Origin: Trichopria drosophilae
Lineage: Eukaryota > Arthropoda > Insecta > Hymenoptera > Diapriidae
Assembly: GCA_030407085.1 (NCBI GenBank)
Contig: CM059587.1
Coordinates: 20,061,001-20,125,000 of the forward strand
Length of the DNA: 64,000 nucleotides
Direction of reading: 5' to 3'
Part shown: positions 24,139-37,450 of the stretch, piece after piece
Layout of the letters: each line of letters begins with the position of its first letter
Numbering within the stretch: the stretch's first letter is position 1
Program-made: the position numbers and the translations under genes
The notes under the pieces: model-generated
What the model was told of the DNA's origin: nothing
Databases searched by the model: none
Seen by the model: only the letters and a program-made list of their open reading frames with translations

Positions 24139-24700
24139 TTTCAAAAAATACAAATTGTACACATTTATGTATTAGTGCAATTAGATAAATAAATAACTTA
24201 TCCTAACCTAATCTTACCTAATATAACATAACAAAACCTAACTTAACACCTTTCCTGACATAAATTAACCTAACGTATCTTAACCCAACCTAACCAATCC
24301 GAGCATGCAAACATAACTAAATTTCTTAACGCAATCACATAAATAAACAAATGGACCTAACCTAACTTAACGTAATCTAACCTAACCTGGTATAATGTAA
24401 GCCAAGAAAATCTCACCTGACCTAACCTAGATTTTTTTGACATAATCAAACCCACACAAACCAATCGATACATGCAAACATATAAATGAAAAATTGACCT
24501 AACCTAACTACCTACCTACACATTTCGCAATCGAATTTTATTTATGAATGTGCATAAACAATTATAATTACAGTCTATCAATGTCATGTATTAATTAGTA
24601 TATTAGTATAGGTTATATTAGGTAAGATTAGGTTAGGTTAAGTTATTTATTTATCTAGTTGCACTAATACATAAATGTGTACAATTTGTATTTTTGAAAA
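24139..24700. mobile_element. ~560-bp foldback element with 77-bp near-perfect arms and CCTAA-rich core
   Basis: The left arm 24151-24227 begins CAAATTGTACACATTTATGT and the right arm 24612-24688 is its reverse complement with two mismatches in 77 bp; similarity fades about 10 bp further out. The core is dominated by degenerate CCTAACCTAA/CTTAACCTAA runs. No protein is encoded. Insect foldback or MITE-type elements fit best; the superfamily is unknown. Confidence 0.88.
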
Positions 24701-27700
24701 TATACAATATATTACTGTGGACACAATGGAAAAATATGTGCAATTTTTATTTTTTAACTTATTCTAAACTATGAGACTGATTGATTATGTAATTTTCAAT
24801 TACATAATTATGATTATGTATGTTTGAAGTAAAAAATCCATCTCGTTTCCGGTAGTTTGTTAATTTTTTCAATAAGTGCAGTTACCCGTTTCTCCTGTCG
24901 ACCACGTATATATGTATATACATGAAGACATTCACTATAAGACAACTACAAAAACACCAAACAAATCTCAAAAATTACTACACACAAGTTTTTTGAAGTG
25001 TCAATGCCAGTGGTCCAAACATTTCAGTATTATCGCGGAACAATGATACGAAAGTAAAAACAATAATAAATAAATAAAAATGGAAAACTTATAACCTATA
25101 AAAAACTGAGCGCACCAAAAACCTTGACGTTTCAATTCATAACCCCGTGGTAGGCTTTTATCTGTCTGAGTTAAACTATTTTCGGTAAATATTCATTTGA
25201 ATTTAAATGCTTTAAAATTTCATAACAACTTTAAACGAAAATAAAATTTTGCATCTGTTATTTATATTCTGTCGAGTACTTTTGAGCCTGTTATGTCTCG
25301 TTAATCTGGTTTTGCAAACGTAATTTCTGGGTAGTTAAATATTTTTTTTCTTTTACTTTCCTTCATTATCATTAAACGTTTTAATGTATCAATAAACATT
25401 TGTCTTTCAGGTAGTAATAAGTTACTATTACGATTATTGAATCAAAAGAACACTGTATATTTAAGTGTGTTGATTGTATGACTTTTGTTTGAATCATTAT
25501 TCGCTTTAAAGCCTGGACCTAATCATATTAATAGCCTAGGCTCTGGCAGAATTTTAGGTGACTGATTTCCTTACACTTGATTTTGTTTATGTGTTATTAT
25601 GATCATATCCTACATATTTAGACGGATGACGAAGTCTTTTCGCGGACATAGATCAAACAGAATGTTGACAATTTGTAGTTATTTCTAAAGCTATTGACTA
25701 ATTTTCGTAGAGATGATTTTTGTCTCTTCTTTGCTTAAGGGAGTTTATGGTAAATAGAATTAACATTCAGGTTTCGATGACATGAATATTTAAAGAAAGT
25801 TCAAGTGTGCTATAAAGATACTTCATTTAAAATAAAGTGTGACTGGGGTAACTATGAAGCAAGAAATAAATTATAACATTCTCAGTACTTTAACATGTGC
25901 TCTTATGGAAAGTCACCTATTTTTCGTTATATTAAAGTAATAACCATTGAGATTTCGTTGGGAATTTGTTTAGTAATGGGAATATTTTATAAAGACCTAT
26001 ATCATCTTTGAGCAATATCTTTCAGTACCTGTGGGGGTTGCAACAATAAACTTTGTACTTTATTTTCATCAGCTGTTGTCATCAATGTAAGAATGACATT
26101 TGACAACTTTGCATGTATATGAATCTTGGGGATCTTATAAACGATACTTCTACATATGATAGATTATAAGGAAAGTTAGATTTGAGGTTGAAACTATACA
26201 TATAAGGTGATAAATGAAATATTTGTTTTGACTTTGGTATATGAATTTGACTAGCTTAGTAACCAAAGAACTCTCTTAAAATAATTCAACAAGAAAAAAT
26301 GAATTGTTTGACAAAAAACTTGGTGGGACAGTGCCGCTCTCTGGCGTATTGATTATGTTAATTAAGTAATAAAAATACGAGTCATCCAAAGCTGTAAAAA
26401 AAGTGGGTAAACTTTACGCCATAAACAAAATTTTCCAAATTTCTGTTCAAAAAATTGACAACTTGACAAAGGAAAATCAAACCCCAAAATTTGACGTCAA
26501 GCTTCCAGGTTTGATTTTTCCCGTTTATAAGTAACAATCCCTAACTATATTAAGTAACCTATAAAAAGGTAGTTTTTGTGATAGGGAACCTATTTTTGAA
26601 AAGAAATAGGGTAAAAAAGGCCTAAACAGTTAATGGTTATAGGGCAAAGTTTCCTCGCTGTTTTGACAGCCTTTAATATTTGACTGAAGTACTTTTTGTC
26701 AGATAAGATGAACAAAATTATTTAAAGTTTTGTATGCTTTCAATTTTGACACGTGACTGACGAATATATCGGGACCTATTAGTTCTCTGACATAAATAAT
26801 GTTGAAAATGTTATTATTGGAGATATATATATATCCTACTTCTCATTGCCATTTTGTCATATTGGCAGTTACTATTCACGTTTTGGTTGCAAATATATGA
26901 AAAATTCACACAAAAAATTGAAAAATTCGTATCCAGTAGAATATAAATGTGTGACCGTACATTTTTATTATGAAAGACGAAGACGATGGACTTTCTACTG
27001 TCGAAAAAGTACTATGGTGTAACAAAGATGCAATAAAGATATAAAAATAGGGTTACAATGATACCAGATGCGATTATTGCTAAAAATAATAGAAGCATGG
27101 TTTGCATATGTAAAAATTGCACAAATCTAGCATCTCTAAGTGGAGAATCAATACACGCAAAAAAACGTTACAAGTGGTTAGTATATGCGGCAATCCACGC
27201 TACTTTTAACTTCATGGGACTAGATTTTTTAATTATTTTTTGATATACCATGAATATTTTAGAAGGCACATAAATAAGTAAAATTGTAATTTCTTTATTG
27301 CAAAGTGGTTTCTAAGTTCACAATAACAAATATTTCATTTATAGCACGGTGAAATAAATCAGTTAACAATTGTAAGTATTTTGCTGAAAAGTATTTTTAT
27401 AAATATTAAATACTCTTCAGAATAAAAGATGTATGAATAAGAGTAAGTATATTTCGATATTAAATTATAAATAATAGTATTTGTTTGTCTGTTTATTTAC
27501 ACCCTGGTCTAGTAGTCGTATCCACTTTATTATTCATTTGATTTTCACCGGCCAATAAATATTTTCATTATATAATACTTACAATTATTAATTTATCAAT
27601 GTCGCCATACTATAAATGACGTATGTGTTATTGCGGACATAAAACAGACTTAGTAATAAGGAGATTACAATTTTAACGATGCATGTGACTTCTGAAAAAG

Positions 27701-27839
27701 TTATGGTATATTCAAAAAATGATTTAAAAATTCAGTCACATGAAATGCTAAAAGTTCCGTGGATTTGCCCATATAATCACAGATATAAACTTGTAAGTCC
27801 ACTTGTAATGTATTATTTCACATATACTCTTTCCGGCTC
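24701..27839. other. AT-rich stretch without a recognised gene
   Basis: No coding exon, RNA gene or clear repeat was seen. Open frames near 27058 and 27679 have no recognisable motif, and the second runs into the foldback element that follows. There is a short AT dinucleotide run near 26823-26832. Confidence 0.5.
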
Positions 27840-28443
27840 CACGTCTTTATTTCACATGACAACTAATCACACGATAGAATAGAACACGACAATTGATCGC
27901 ACGACAAAATATCACATGGACAAATAACCATAAACAAAAATATCACTGCGACAAAAAACCAGTCCAAACAAATTTGAACGTTACAAATTCACGTTAGTCT
28001 TTTGTCGCCGTCATTTTGGGGTTAGGACATTTTGGTCCCCCTAGTTTCGCCCCGGATATTTTGGCTCCGCCGTTTTTCGCATCAGACTATTTGACGCTGG
28101 TTATTGTTGCGAATTATTTTAGATAAAAATTCGTATACTAAAATGGGAGAGACAGAGAAATGGCAACGTCATGAAACTAACCTAACCTAACTACTCAGAA
28201 TTTTGCCCACTCCTAATAATGTCTAAAAGCACCTAACCAGTCAGAACTCCGCTTACTTCTGATAATGCATAAATGAATATGGCTGTACGGGAAAATTTTT
28301 AATTGTGTGATATTTTATTAATGTGATATTTTGTCATTGTGATATTTTTATGCGAGACATTTTATCATTGTGATAATTTGACATGTGATCAAATGTCCGT
28401 GATATTTTCTCGTGTGATTATTTGTCCGTGAAATAAAGACGTG
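27840..28443. mobile_element. 604-bp foldback element built of 'ATCACACGA' satellite-like repeats
   Basis: The ends CACGTCTTTATTTCAC (27840-27855) and GTGAAATAAAGACGTG (28428-28443) are perfect reverse complements. Inside each arm, short phrases such as ACAA(C/A)TAATCACACGA and AAAATATCACA(T/C)GGACA recur several times on one strand at left and as complements (TGTGATATTTT, GTCCGTGATATTTT) at right. The middle contains CATTTTGGGG and CATTTTGGTCCCC repeats near 28012-28045 and a CCTAACCTAA run near 28178. No coding frame. Confidence 0.82.
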
Positions 28444-28483
28444 CTACCACTCTTTCCAATAGCCACTTTAAAAAAAACATTAA

Positions 28484-28767
28484 CTCTCTAAATCTGAATT
28501 AATTAAAAAATATCAATAAGAAAATTAAAAGTGAGTCACCAAATTAATTAATAATCATTTTTGCTAATAAAAAGATAAAACCTACCAATTTATTACTAAT
28601 TCTACAAACTGCTAAACTAAAAAAGTCAATATCTGCTTGTAGATTAATAGGATTTTACTCGAGAATTAGTATTTTCGTACTATGTGTCAGTAAAAAACTT
28701 ACTAATTGATGATAACCCACTTTTCGATGTAGATAAATCGTTTTTGATTAATTCAAGGTTAGAGAGA
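28484..28767 (-). repeat. Dispersed ~284-bp MITE-like repeat, copy B (inverted)
   Basis: Its reverse complement aligns with 7029-7312 over the full length, sharing for example TCAATTAGTAAGTTTT, TTGACTTTTTTAGTTTAG and GTAGAATTAGTAATAAATT. The two full-length copies show that this is a defined repeat with fixed ends. The ends are imperfect inverted repeats. It sits about 40 bp from the foldback element before it. Confidence 0.75.
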
Positions 28768-31749
28768 ACATGTTCCTAACAAAAAAAGTTTTTAAATTTA
28801 ATTTTTGAAAATAACTTTTTGAATTTTTTGTAAAATCTATATTGAAAACTTTAACACAATTTGATAGGTTAATTATGCTATAATAAAGATACATTTTTAT
28901 CATAAGGATGGTAAATAATCTATAAAAAGAACCTTGATTAATAGTTATGCATGAAATGGAAAAACAGCAAATGACCGAATGTAGCGGATTGTTAAATAAA
29001 CTATAATTTCAAAATAATTATAATAAAATCAAAATAAATTATAATTATAAAAATTATGCTGTAGATATAAAAACTGTACTCATTTATGAAGTACCTCATA
29101 TAAATTAAAACTTTTCTTCTGAAATATTAATATTAATAAAAAAATGTATCAGACATTACCATAATCACACCTAAAAAAATATGAGGTATATTCGTCAAAT
29201 ATACCATCTGATATTGATATTTATTAGAAGTGTTAACTTCTCGGAATAGAAACTTGTGCACTATGCGTAATCTTTCATATTACATCAAAACATTTATTTT
29301 CCTAAGAGTATGCGGAAAATCTGCACTGTTTTAGTGTGGGAAATCGCATTTCCCGCATTAATAACGAAATGTACTATTATTTTTACATTTTGATGTACTT
29401 GTACAATTTCACACAGAGATTTATCTAACTTACCGAATTTGTAATAGGTCTTTGCTGATTTAATTTGACAATCGTCATTATATCTCTTGATGGGACCCAC
29501 GGTGGTCCGAAACGACGTTTTTAGTCATATCAGTTATTTGTAGGTTATAAGCTCGCCGTTTTTATTCATTTATTGATCAATTTCGAGCCTATATTTAAAT
29601 ATTAATTAATATTAAAAACAGCAAATTTCATATAATTTGTAATGTTATCTATTTCGCGAAAAAATAGATAAAATTTTATAAATCCAAAGCAATTGCAGTA
29701 GTCGACGATTTACAAACGAATTCCTTTAATTATTAAAAAAAATTCTCTGGACCCTCCTGAAAAGTCCTTTTATACAAAAAACAGTCTGAGTAGACTGATT
29801 TTATATTTCTCGACGTCAGTTGGTTCGGTAATTACATCCAGGATTTGAATCCAAGATGAAGCGACCAATTCGAACTGACCTCGAGATTATCGGTCGGCGA
29901 ACCCTAGAGAAGTCCCTTCAATAGAGTAACTTTAAAAGACGACAAATAACTTTAACAGTAGCTAATGACAACTGAGAAAGTTTTCGTATCGCGAAGTTCG
30001 TCGCCCTGTCTTCCCATTTAGTTCGAAGGAGCTTGAAAAATGTCCGGGGCAAAAAAAGTCCCACCGAATGTCGTTGGGAAATAAGTAAACTTTCAGGGGC
30101 ATTCCGGCAACGGCGCGCCGGGCGATGAAAGCCCCTGAAGCCGATTTGACGCCTGGATGGTCGTGAAAGTCGCAGGTCTCAAGTGTTAAGTATTTTCTGA
30201 TGTGTTTCGTTTTCATTTTCACAATTATATCAGTACTTACGATGCCCTATACGACATGCAGAGTCCAATAGAGACATGCAAAGCACCACAGAATAACACA
30301 ATTAAGTCAATAAAGATTGTACACACATAGAACAGGTAACAATTAAATAAATATCAATTGATCAATTTCATTTTAAAAATCAGTAATAATTCCATGAAAG
30401 ATCTTAAAGATTCTTAACATACAGTATATCTTGCACAATTTGGCATGATAAAGAAACTAAACATTATTAGTTAACGTTATGCTCACCAGAAGTCATGTAA
30501 ATCGTTTGTAAAACGTTATGAAAAAATAAAATTGTAAACATTGATCTTACAAAGATTAAAATCTATCATTGCCTCACTCTGATACTTTATTTGTCCCTTC
30601 ATGAATGTCAAATGACCGAAAAATTATATTTTTTAACACTCCGGGAGTAGAACTCAATTTTGCGCCCTGCAGTGAAATCTTTGGACGCAAATTATCGAGC
30701 CCCATGCTCGTCGTATTAAAAAATATCGTATGCAACATGGGCGAAATATCGATCTTCGACGAGTGTGATTTTCACCTTAGCTTCGCTCGTGCGACAAATT
30801 TCGCACTCGTTGAAAATCGGTATTTGCGCCCTTGTTACATAATTTACTATCTACACATAGAATGTCTTTTTCATTCCTGCAGCAAATCAACTTACGAATA
30901 AAATTCGCATTTATCAAGGCCTAATGGAATATATGATTAATATGCATATTTTGTTATTAATAATATGATGTGGTATGAGTTTGACAGAATGAATGGCAGA
31001 TGCGACAATGATGATATGCACTGTTTATTAGTGACACGTAACATTTCTATTTCGCATCGAGTTATGAATCGTCTCATAAAATGGATAAAAAATTAAAGGA
31101 AAAGTAGTCGGTATGAATTCTGTGATCATGAAGTTATTTGGTTATTTGTGTTTTGCATTTGCGATGTCATAACTATTCTATCGTGAAAAGAAGTTCGTGA
31201 ACGCTCAGAAAATGTTTTGAAGTGAATATTGATAAAAAACGCTATGTGCAGTTTTCAGCACATTTACATGCAGTGACCGTTTAAAATACATAATTTGTGA
31301 AAAAGCGATCAAAAAATTTAGTGTATATACATATCTAAATTTTTTTGTGGTTTCCAAGATTAAATTTTGTATTGCATAAAATGTATTAATTCGTATGTCC
31401 ATTGCAACGAAAGCACAATTTCTATATAGTTAATTTTCTTAATATTTCATGTACCTGAAAAGTGTCACAACAATGTAAAAAATTGTAAGTTCATTTGACG
31501 TTATATTTGACCATTTTACAATATATTATATAAGATAAATTATAAAGATCAGAACTATGTCCTTTTTATAAAAAATCGTTGATTTGATATTCTTTGTCTT
31601 TAAATTAAATTATTTTTTTCTAATTTCCAAACCAATAAATAGTGGCAAAGATTATTAAACTACAAGACACAACAGTAGAAAGATTAAATGAAACTCAATT
31701 TTTATTATTTTTGGTATTTTTTGTCTTAAAGTTTAGGGCTGTCAAGATA
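28768..31749. other. Mostly AT-rich stretch with one GC-rich island
   Basis: 29960-30200 is a GC-rich island (CATTCCGGCAACGGCGCGCC, GGCGATGAAAGCCCCTGAAG) unlike its neighbours; it has an 86-codon minus-strand open frame with no recognisable domain. A strong donor-like CATC|gtaagtactg lies just beyond it on the minus strand (near 30238). It could be a conserved regulatory element or, less likely, an unrecognised exon. A dispersed repeat copy lies at 30629-30851. Confidence 0.35.
30629..30851 (+). repeat. Dispersed ~200-bp repeat, copy 1
   Basis: Shares with 47882-48068, in the same order and orientation: TTTTTTAA, GGGAGTAGAACTC, ATTTTGCGCCCTGC, TGAAATCTTT, TTATCGAGCCC, ATGCAACA, GCGAAATATCGAT, CGAGTG and CGCCCTTGTTA. 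The open frames over both copies come from the repeat and are not related genes. The class is not identified. Confidence 0.8.
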
Positions 31750-31921
31750 CAGTAAAACCTCTCGAGTTGTCCTACACTAGGACTTGCTCCCGCTCGCACT
31801 ATGCAGTGATTGCCTTGTAAATACGAAAATCGCTCGTGGTGGGGGACAAACACCGCCCACACGAACAGTTAAAGAGGGGATAATGTAAGCGGGAGATGAA
31901 CCAATTCAAGGGGTGTCACTG
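31750..31921. mobile_element. 172-bp pogo-like MITE
   Basis: TA flanks both ends (31748-31749 and 31922-31923). The left end is CAGTAAAACCTCTCGAGTTG and the right end, read inward, is CAGTGACACCCCTTGAATTG. CAGT ends plus TA duplication are typical of the pogo/Tigger group. The interior is GC-rich relative to the surroundings and non-coding. Confidence 0.75.
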
Positions 31922-31923
31922 TA

Positions 31924-34900
31924 TATCAAAAACAAACATATAAAATTTAGATTAATGGTTCCGTGACTGATATTATTAATAGTGAATAAATACTATTTAT
32001 AATATTTTTATTATTGTAAACAGGCTTTTAATACCTTACTTAAAACTACCTTCTTGTAATGAAAATACGTACATAACAATGTTTGTACACTATAAGAAAT
32101 ATCGGCCGAAAACTTTTAATAAATACTGTAAAATTACAATAAAATATTATAAAATTACAACCCCAAGTTTAAAACAGATATTTCTTATGGTTTATATAAT
32201 CTGAGCGTAATGTTCTACGAACGTCAATATTACTCCATTGGAATGAAAAATTAACTTCAACTAATGAAGCGTTGTTATTGCCGTGCGAATTGCAGACATC
32301 AGTGCAAACATCTGAAAAACGTATCATTGGCTCGCATGCGCCATTCGTATAGGAATTTGCATCTTCGATGTCGATTATGCACATCGTAAATGCATTATGC
32401 CGTGCAGCATGAAACTCCAAATTCAGCATTATGATTTTTCATTATTTTTATATTCGACAAGATACAAGTCTATGTCACAATAATTTCATGATTTTTTTTG
32501 TCGATGGTATGTACGTTTATAACTTTCGGTAAAACAGAAGACTTTTTTGAATTTTTGTATAATTTATAGTTCTTATTCTTTACGAACATAACACATCAAT
32601 AGGAAAGGCAATTTAATATCACTATTATTAATTAATAATGAATTCATTAAAATTAAATAGATCTCATTACGCCTGGAAAATAGTCGCTTAAATGACAATT
32701 GTTACAAAAATTGCACCTCTATTAGTAAAGTTAAAAAGCTTTCCTGCTGTTAAATATTTACTACTTGTAGTTTACTGGATTCATCTCAAATCATGGAGGC
32801 AGTCCGATGGTATGTTAAGAATCACCTACACGATGAAATATTTTATTTTTGAAAAATGAAGAAACACGTATTTTTTTAAATTTTCACTAAACATTTTTTG
32901 AAATTTTTATAAACAATTTAAGATTTTGGTAAACAAAATAAGTTTCTTTTTAAGAGTATAAATCTCGTTTCTCCCTCAATATTGTGGTTTTTCAGGTGCC
33001 CCTAGGCTTATTTCGATTCATTTTTTGTACATTTTTAATGGTATATTGCTATAAATTAGAGAAGGCGCCTGACTAATAGGAATCATTCATTTTTTGTTTA
33101 AATAACATTTTTTTTCTGAAAAAGGCCACCTTTTTCCATTATAAAATCAGAAGAATGTAAGTCTAAAACAAAAAAATCGTTAGGCAGTTTTTGGAACACG
33201 ATATTTCGTAAAATTTTTGAGCGATTATTAGCTCCTATTTTTTTTTTTTTTTATTAATATTAGCGTTTTTTATTTTTTCTACTTGGGTTCTGTTCCTTAA
33301 GGATCGCGAATAATTTCTCGTATATTGTTTTTTTGTAATTGTTAATTTTCATTAAAATAAATATTTGTTAACCATTTTGAGTTGTACTTTATAATTATTA
33401 ATAAAATACAACTCTAAATGTAAATAAAAGTAGGTTTATTCATCTACAAAATAAAAAAATTTATTGAATTAATTTCGATTGTTGGAAAGTTATAACATTA
33501 AAAAAATGAGTAAAAATAATAAACACTCTCTTGCCAATGTTTTTTTAACTTCTATAACTACTAAATCGTAGTTTTGTCATGCTCAATATTTGTTTATACC
33601 TGAGATCCTTTTAATAATTCGTTATTTCAAAATGATAAAAGTTAAAAGTTGTGTAGATTTGGCCATATAAAGCTTATAATAACTTTATACTCAATTATAA
33701 CTCAAAATGACTAAAAAGACATGGTTTTAGTTATTTTTTATAATTTAACGATAATTAATAATAAAAAGTTTCAAGTTAAACCAACATTATTCATAAAACT
33801 TTAAGAAAAAGAGGTAAAAAATAAAAAATCTCCATTTTTTAAAAAATAAGAGCTATCAATCGCCAAAAAATTTGGAAAATAGAGTTCTAGTTTGAATTCT
33901 TATTTCAATTAGAAATATTTTTGTTATGATTGAGTTGCGTTACGTTTCCGTATAGAAAACATTTAGGGATATGCGTTCACACAATGATCAAAATGATTAT
34001 TTACAATTCTTTAAAAAATTATTTGTTAATTTCTAAAATGTTTTGTTCATGTAAATGGTGTTCATACACGACTGTCATATTTTAACTTAGAAAAGTTAAA
34101 TCTATTGCTGTACTTTAATAACTCGACGAACTTATTGTTGATCAGAGTAAAAGTAAATTAATGTATCTTAATGATTATACGTTTTAATTGACGTCGAGGT
34201 CAACAACACGCAGTTAAATTTTGCATTTATATAATAAAAAAGTGTTTAATGGCAATTTTAGGCCATTTTGTACACATGCAAAATGACAATATTCAAAAGT
34301 AAAGATTTATTTTATATTTATTTGGGTCGTGAAAAGGCACGATGTTGACGTTGTTTTTTAGCTTTTAGTCTTGAATGAAACGATTTTGTAATAATCCTTT
34401 CGGGTATAATTTTCTGTTCTGTCATTTTTATATAAACGCCATAAAGATCTCTAATATATTTGATGCGTTAATCTGCTGATATTTTCGTAGGGGAAAGCAC
34501 CAGGATAATAAACACAAGGGAGCGCATGTTGTTTTCGCTTTCGTGCAATTTTAGATTTTATCGTTCAATGGTTAAATTCCTTCTTATCAGTAAAACATTT
34601 GTGCCGATATTATACATTCACCAATTTCAATATAACAGGGGACGATTTTAAACGTCGAAATATGAGAGATAACCTTGGTGTAAGGTCTATCGAAATATTT
34701 ATAAATATAAAATTTCACGAATTATTTTTATACTATTTTTTAATGTTAAAGTTTTTTTAAATCTTTTCTAAATATTGGAATATATTCATTTATCATCAAT
34801 AATTCAAATTTTCTGAATTGCCCTCTTTTCTCGAATAAAATGGTATTCAAATTTGTAATATTTCAAGCATATACTGCAGTCAAATGAATTTAATGGCAGA

Positions 34901-36180
34901 CACGTATTATGCTTTTAATGTTTTAATGATGCAAAGGGACACGAATTAAACCTATGGTTTGATTTTATTTATATTTTATATATTATGTACACCAGTCTTA
35001 CAACATGTCAATGGTGTCCCTTAATTTTCTTGCACTTTCTAGTTCTTCAAAACTGTTTTATATATTACAGAAGACAATAAAATTTATTATATACTTCTTG
35101 TCTGATCATTTAGTTTTTCTACCTAAGCATTACAACAGTTTAAAGGGTTAAGAACGTATTTGAAGCAAAAGTAAACACAAGCCAAAATATTCTACAAGTT
35201 TTTCTTATGCCTGACATCTGTGGGAAAATCACCTTACAGAACAAAAACTTTGTTGGTGAAATTTTTGTTTTATTATATGTTGTAATCTATTATATATTAT
35301 GTATGACTTTTTTCAATTAAAAACTGACCGGAAAAGTTTGTGTAAAAAAACATTAACATTAAACAAACCTTCAACATTTTTCCAAAAACCCTGCTTGGTA
35401 ATCAAAATATTTGCTTCTATGCGTAGGACCAGCATTACTTTCCAGCATCATAAGTGTTAGACAACCAAAAAATAATACTACCAACTCCAAATTCTGACAT
35501 CGTGAAGTCTACAAGTCAAAATATTGAATTGACTCTACTTTTTGCCAAACTTGAAGGTCAAAGGGGTAATAATCTCGTTTTTAGAACATTTTTCAGATAT
35601 GTACTAATACAATACAGCCCAAAAAAATGGAGACATTGGAAAAAAAGAAAGAATTATATTCATTCATACTATGGAGCAAGGTAGCATAACATTTGATTAA
35701 GGTCATAAAATTGTCTTATGTCAAATCGTATAGGAAAGCTGTCTTTTCCTCAGAGTCTATTAAATCTTTGCGACACAAATTTTTATATCCTGATAATGCT
35801 GCAAACAATGTCGTATGTCATAATGTTATTGAGGGTAGGTGATTTTGAATTTGAAGCAAGTTTGGAAAAATGAAAAATGGTGCAGATAATTTTGCTTTTC
35901 CCCGAAATTTCTTTCCAAAATGAATTTTTTCTTTAGAATTTATAATTTATTTTTTGTTGCAGTATTCGTCAAGTGCGAAAAGTAGCCAAGATGTGTTTGA
36001 AGTGATTCGAATTTGAAAAGGTTCGTCTGATATATTAAATTCGCCATTTTGTATTTCTTGACTTTTTTTGCGTCGTATTCTATATTTATAAATATATAGT
36101 ACATATATTGTAAAAATATCCAAAAATATTTTGTTTGACCCCTTTGATCTTCAATTCGGTTATAACCTGTGTCCACATCA
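31924..36180. other. AT-rich stretch without a recognised gene
   Basis: 32170-32430 is a less AT-rich patch with an 86-codon minus-strand open frame (contains TDVCNSHGNNNASLVEV) that I do not recognise; it may be a constrained non-coding element. Poly-T tract at 33238-33252. 35140-35700 has one 76-codon plus-strand frame with no motif. No RNA gene was seen. Confidence 0.4.
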
Positions 36181-36184
36181 ATAT

Positions 36185-36435
36185 TTTGGCTGTATATATG
36201 GATGCTGAGGAAAAATCCTATCAGAATTGGCTTTTAGTGGTGGGACAACAGCATTTTTTTAGGTTATGAATATAAAATGCCTGAAATCGGACGTTTTACC
36301 CTTTTTACCTCCAATATTTTAAGAACTAAAGCCAAATGATATTTTGGCGATAATATTTGAATTCTGGAGCAAAAGTCCTATTAGAATCGGCTCTTACTTA
36401 TAGGCCAAGATGAAATTCTCACATTTTTGTTGGGT
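36185..36435 (+). repeat. Diverged tandem pair, ~165-bp step
   Basis: ATATTTTGGC...GATGCTGAGGAAAAATCCTATCAGAATTGGCTTTTA near 36181-36236 is repeated in diverged form near 36341-36403 (ATATTTTGGCG...TTCTGGAGCAAAAGTCCTATTAG followed by AATCGGCTCTTA). Non-coding. Confidence 0.6.
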
Positions 36436-36799
36436 TGTGTAATCGATATTGGTTAGTTGCGTTGCACCTGTTTTTAAAATGCCTTTGCAAAATTCTAGTA
36501 TTTCTCAATATTACACCAATATTGGAATCCCATAGTTAGCATTGCCTGACCAATCCAATATCAGATTTGCAAAGTATCCAACTTTGCCTAAAATGGTAGG
36601 TCAATACGTAGAAACTTTACTGGGTACTTTCTTTTCTTCGCACATTCCATATGGACTTTTTCACTGGTAGTGGTATTTCGTAAAGAACATAGTGAAACTT
36701 TAAGAATTATGACACTGTTTATCCTCCAGTTATCGTGTGTAATGAAGACTAATTTAAAACCGTAGCCTGATGGCATTATTCCAAAAATCTTCATGATTA

Positions 36800-37450
36800 T
36801 TCTATTTTTGCTGGATTATTTCCGGGTGATTTTTCTCGATCAGAAATTCACAGTATAGTTGAAGATTTATCCGGAAAGTTTTCCCAATGATAGTGCCGAT
36901 ATTCACCTGGGTAAAGAGTAAGATACCAGACCCAGGCAAGTAAAATGAAGTAAAAAAACAATACATCGTCGCATCCTCACCTCGTAAAATACGGTTCCCC
37001 CGAGCGGGACGTAAATTTATGAGTCTTGTTTCGGCCTTGTCTCCATTCGCAGTGAAAAGTCGCGAAAGACTTTCCCGGCAGCCGGGATTTTTCAATGGAG
37101 AGTCGACATTTTTCATTTCGTGTTAGACTCTCTTTCTCTCTTTCAGGCACGGTCGGAGCGATGTTGAAGGTCCATTTTGCATGCGAACCCTATTCGGGTG
37201 CCACGAACAAACGTGCCAGTTCCACCCTATTCCACCGCATAACACCCTTTTTTATTCAGAACATTTTTTACCGGCTGAGATAAATTGTTCCGCGGTGTAA
37301 ATAAATGAGCTTTAAAGTACTTTTCGGAAGTGCTCGCTATTGGGACCCTCGTGTCGAGTCAAATTTGTCTGCTCGATTCACCCAGCTGATCATTTCCGGT
37401 TCAATATTTGACGCACCAGTTAGTTATTTTGTATTGCCAATTGTGGACGT
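36800..37450. promoter_or_regulatory. GC-richer island, candidate conserved non-coding element
   Basis: A 650-bp patch of balanced, CpG-containing sequence (CCCCCGAGCGGGACGTAAAT, CTTTCCCGGCAGCCGGGATT, GAACCCTATTCGGGTGCCAC) inside very AT-rich DNA. It carries overlapping open frames on both strands (about 104 and 62 codons) with no recognisable motif. A CT-rich tract, CTCTCTTTCTCTCTTTCAGG near 37127, resembles a splice acceptor on the plus strand. An unrecognised exon cannot be excluded, but composition alone argues for a regulatory element in the presumed large Fas1 intron. Confidence 0.28.

Noticed and set aside
23957..24139. 60-codon minus-strand open frame
   Set aside because: Low-complexity sequence abutting the foldback element; no motif.
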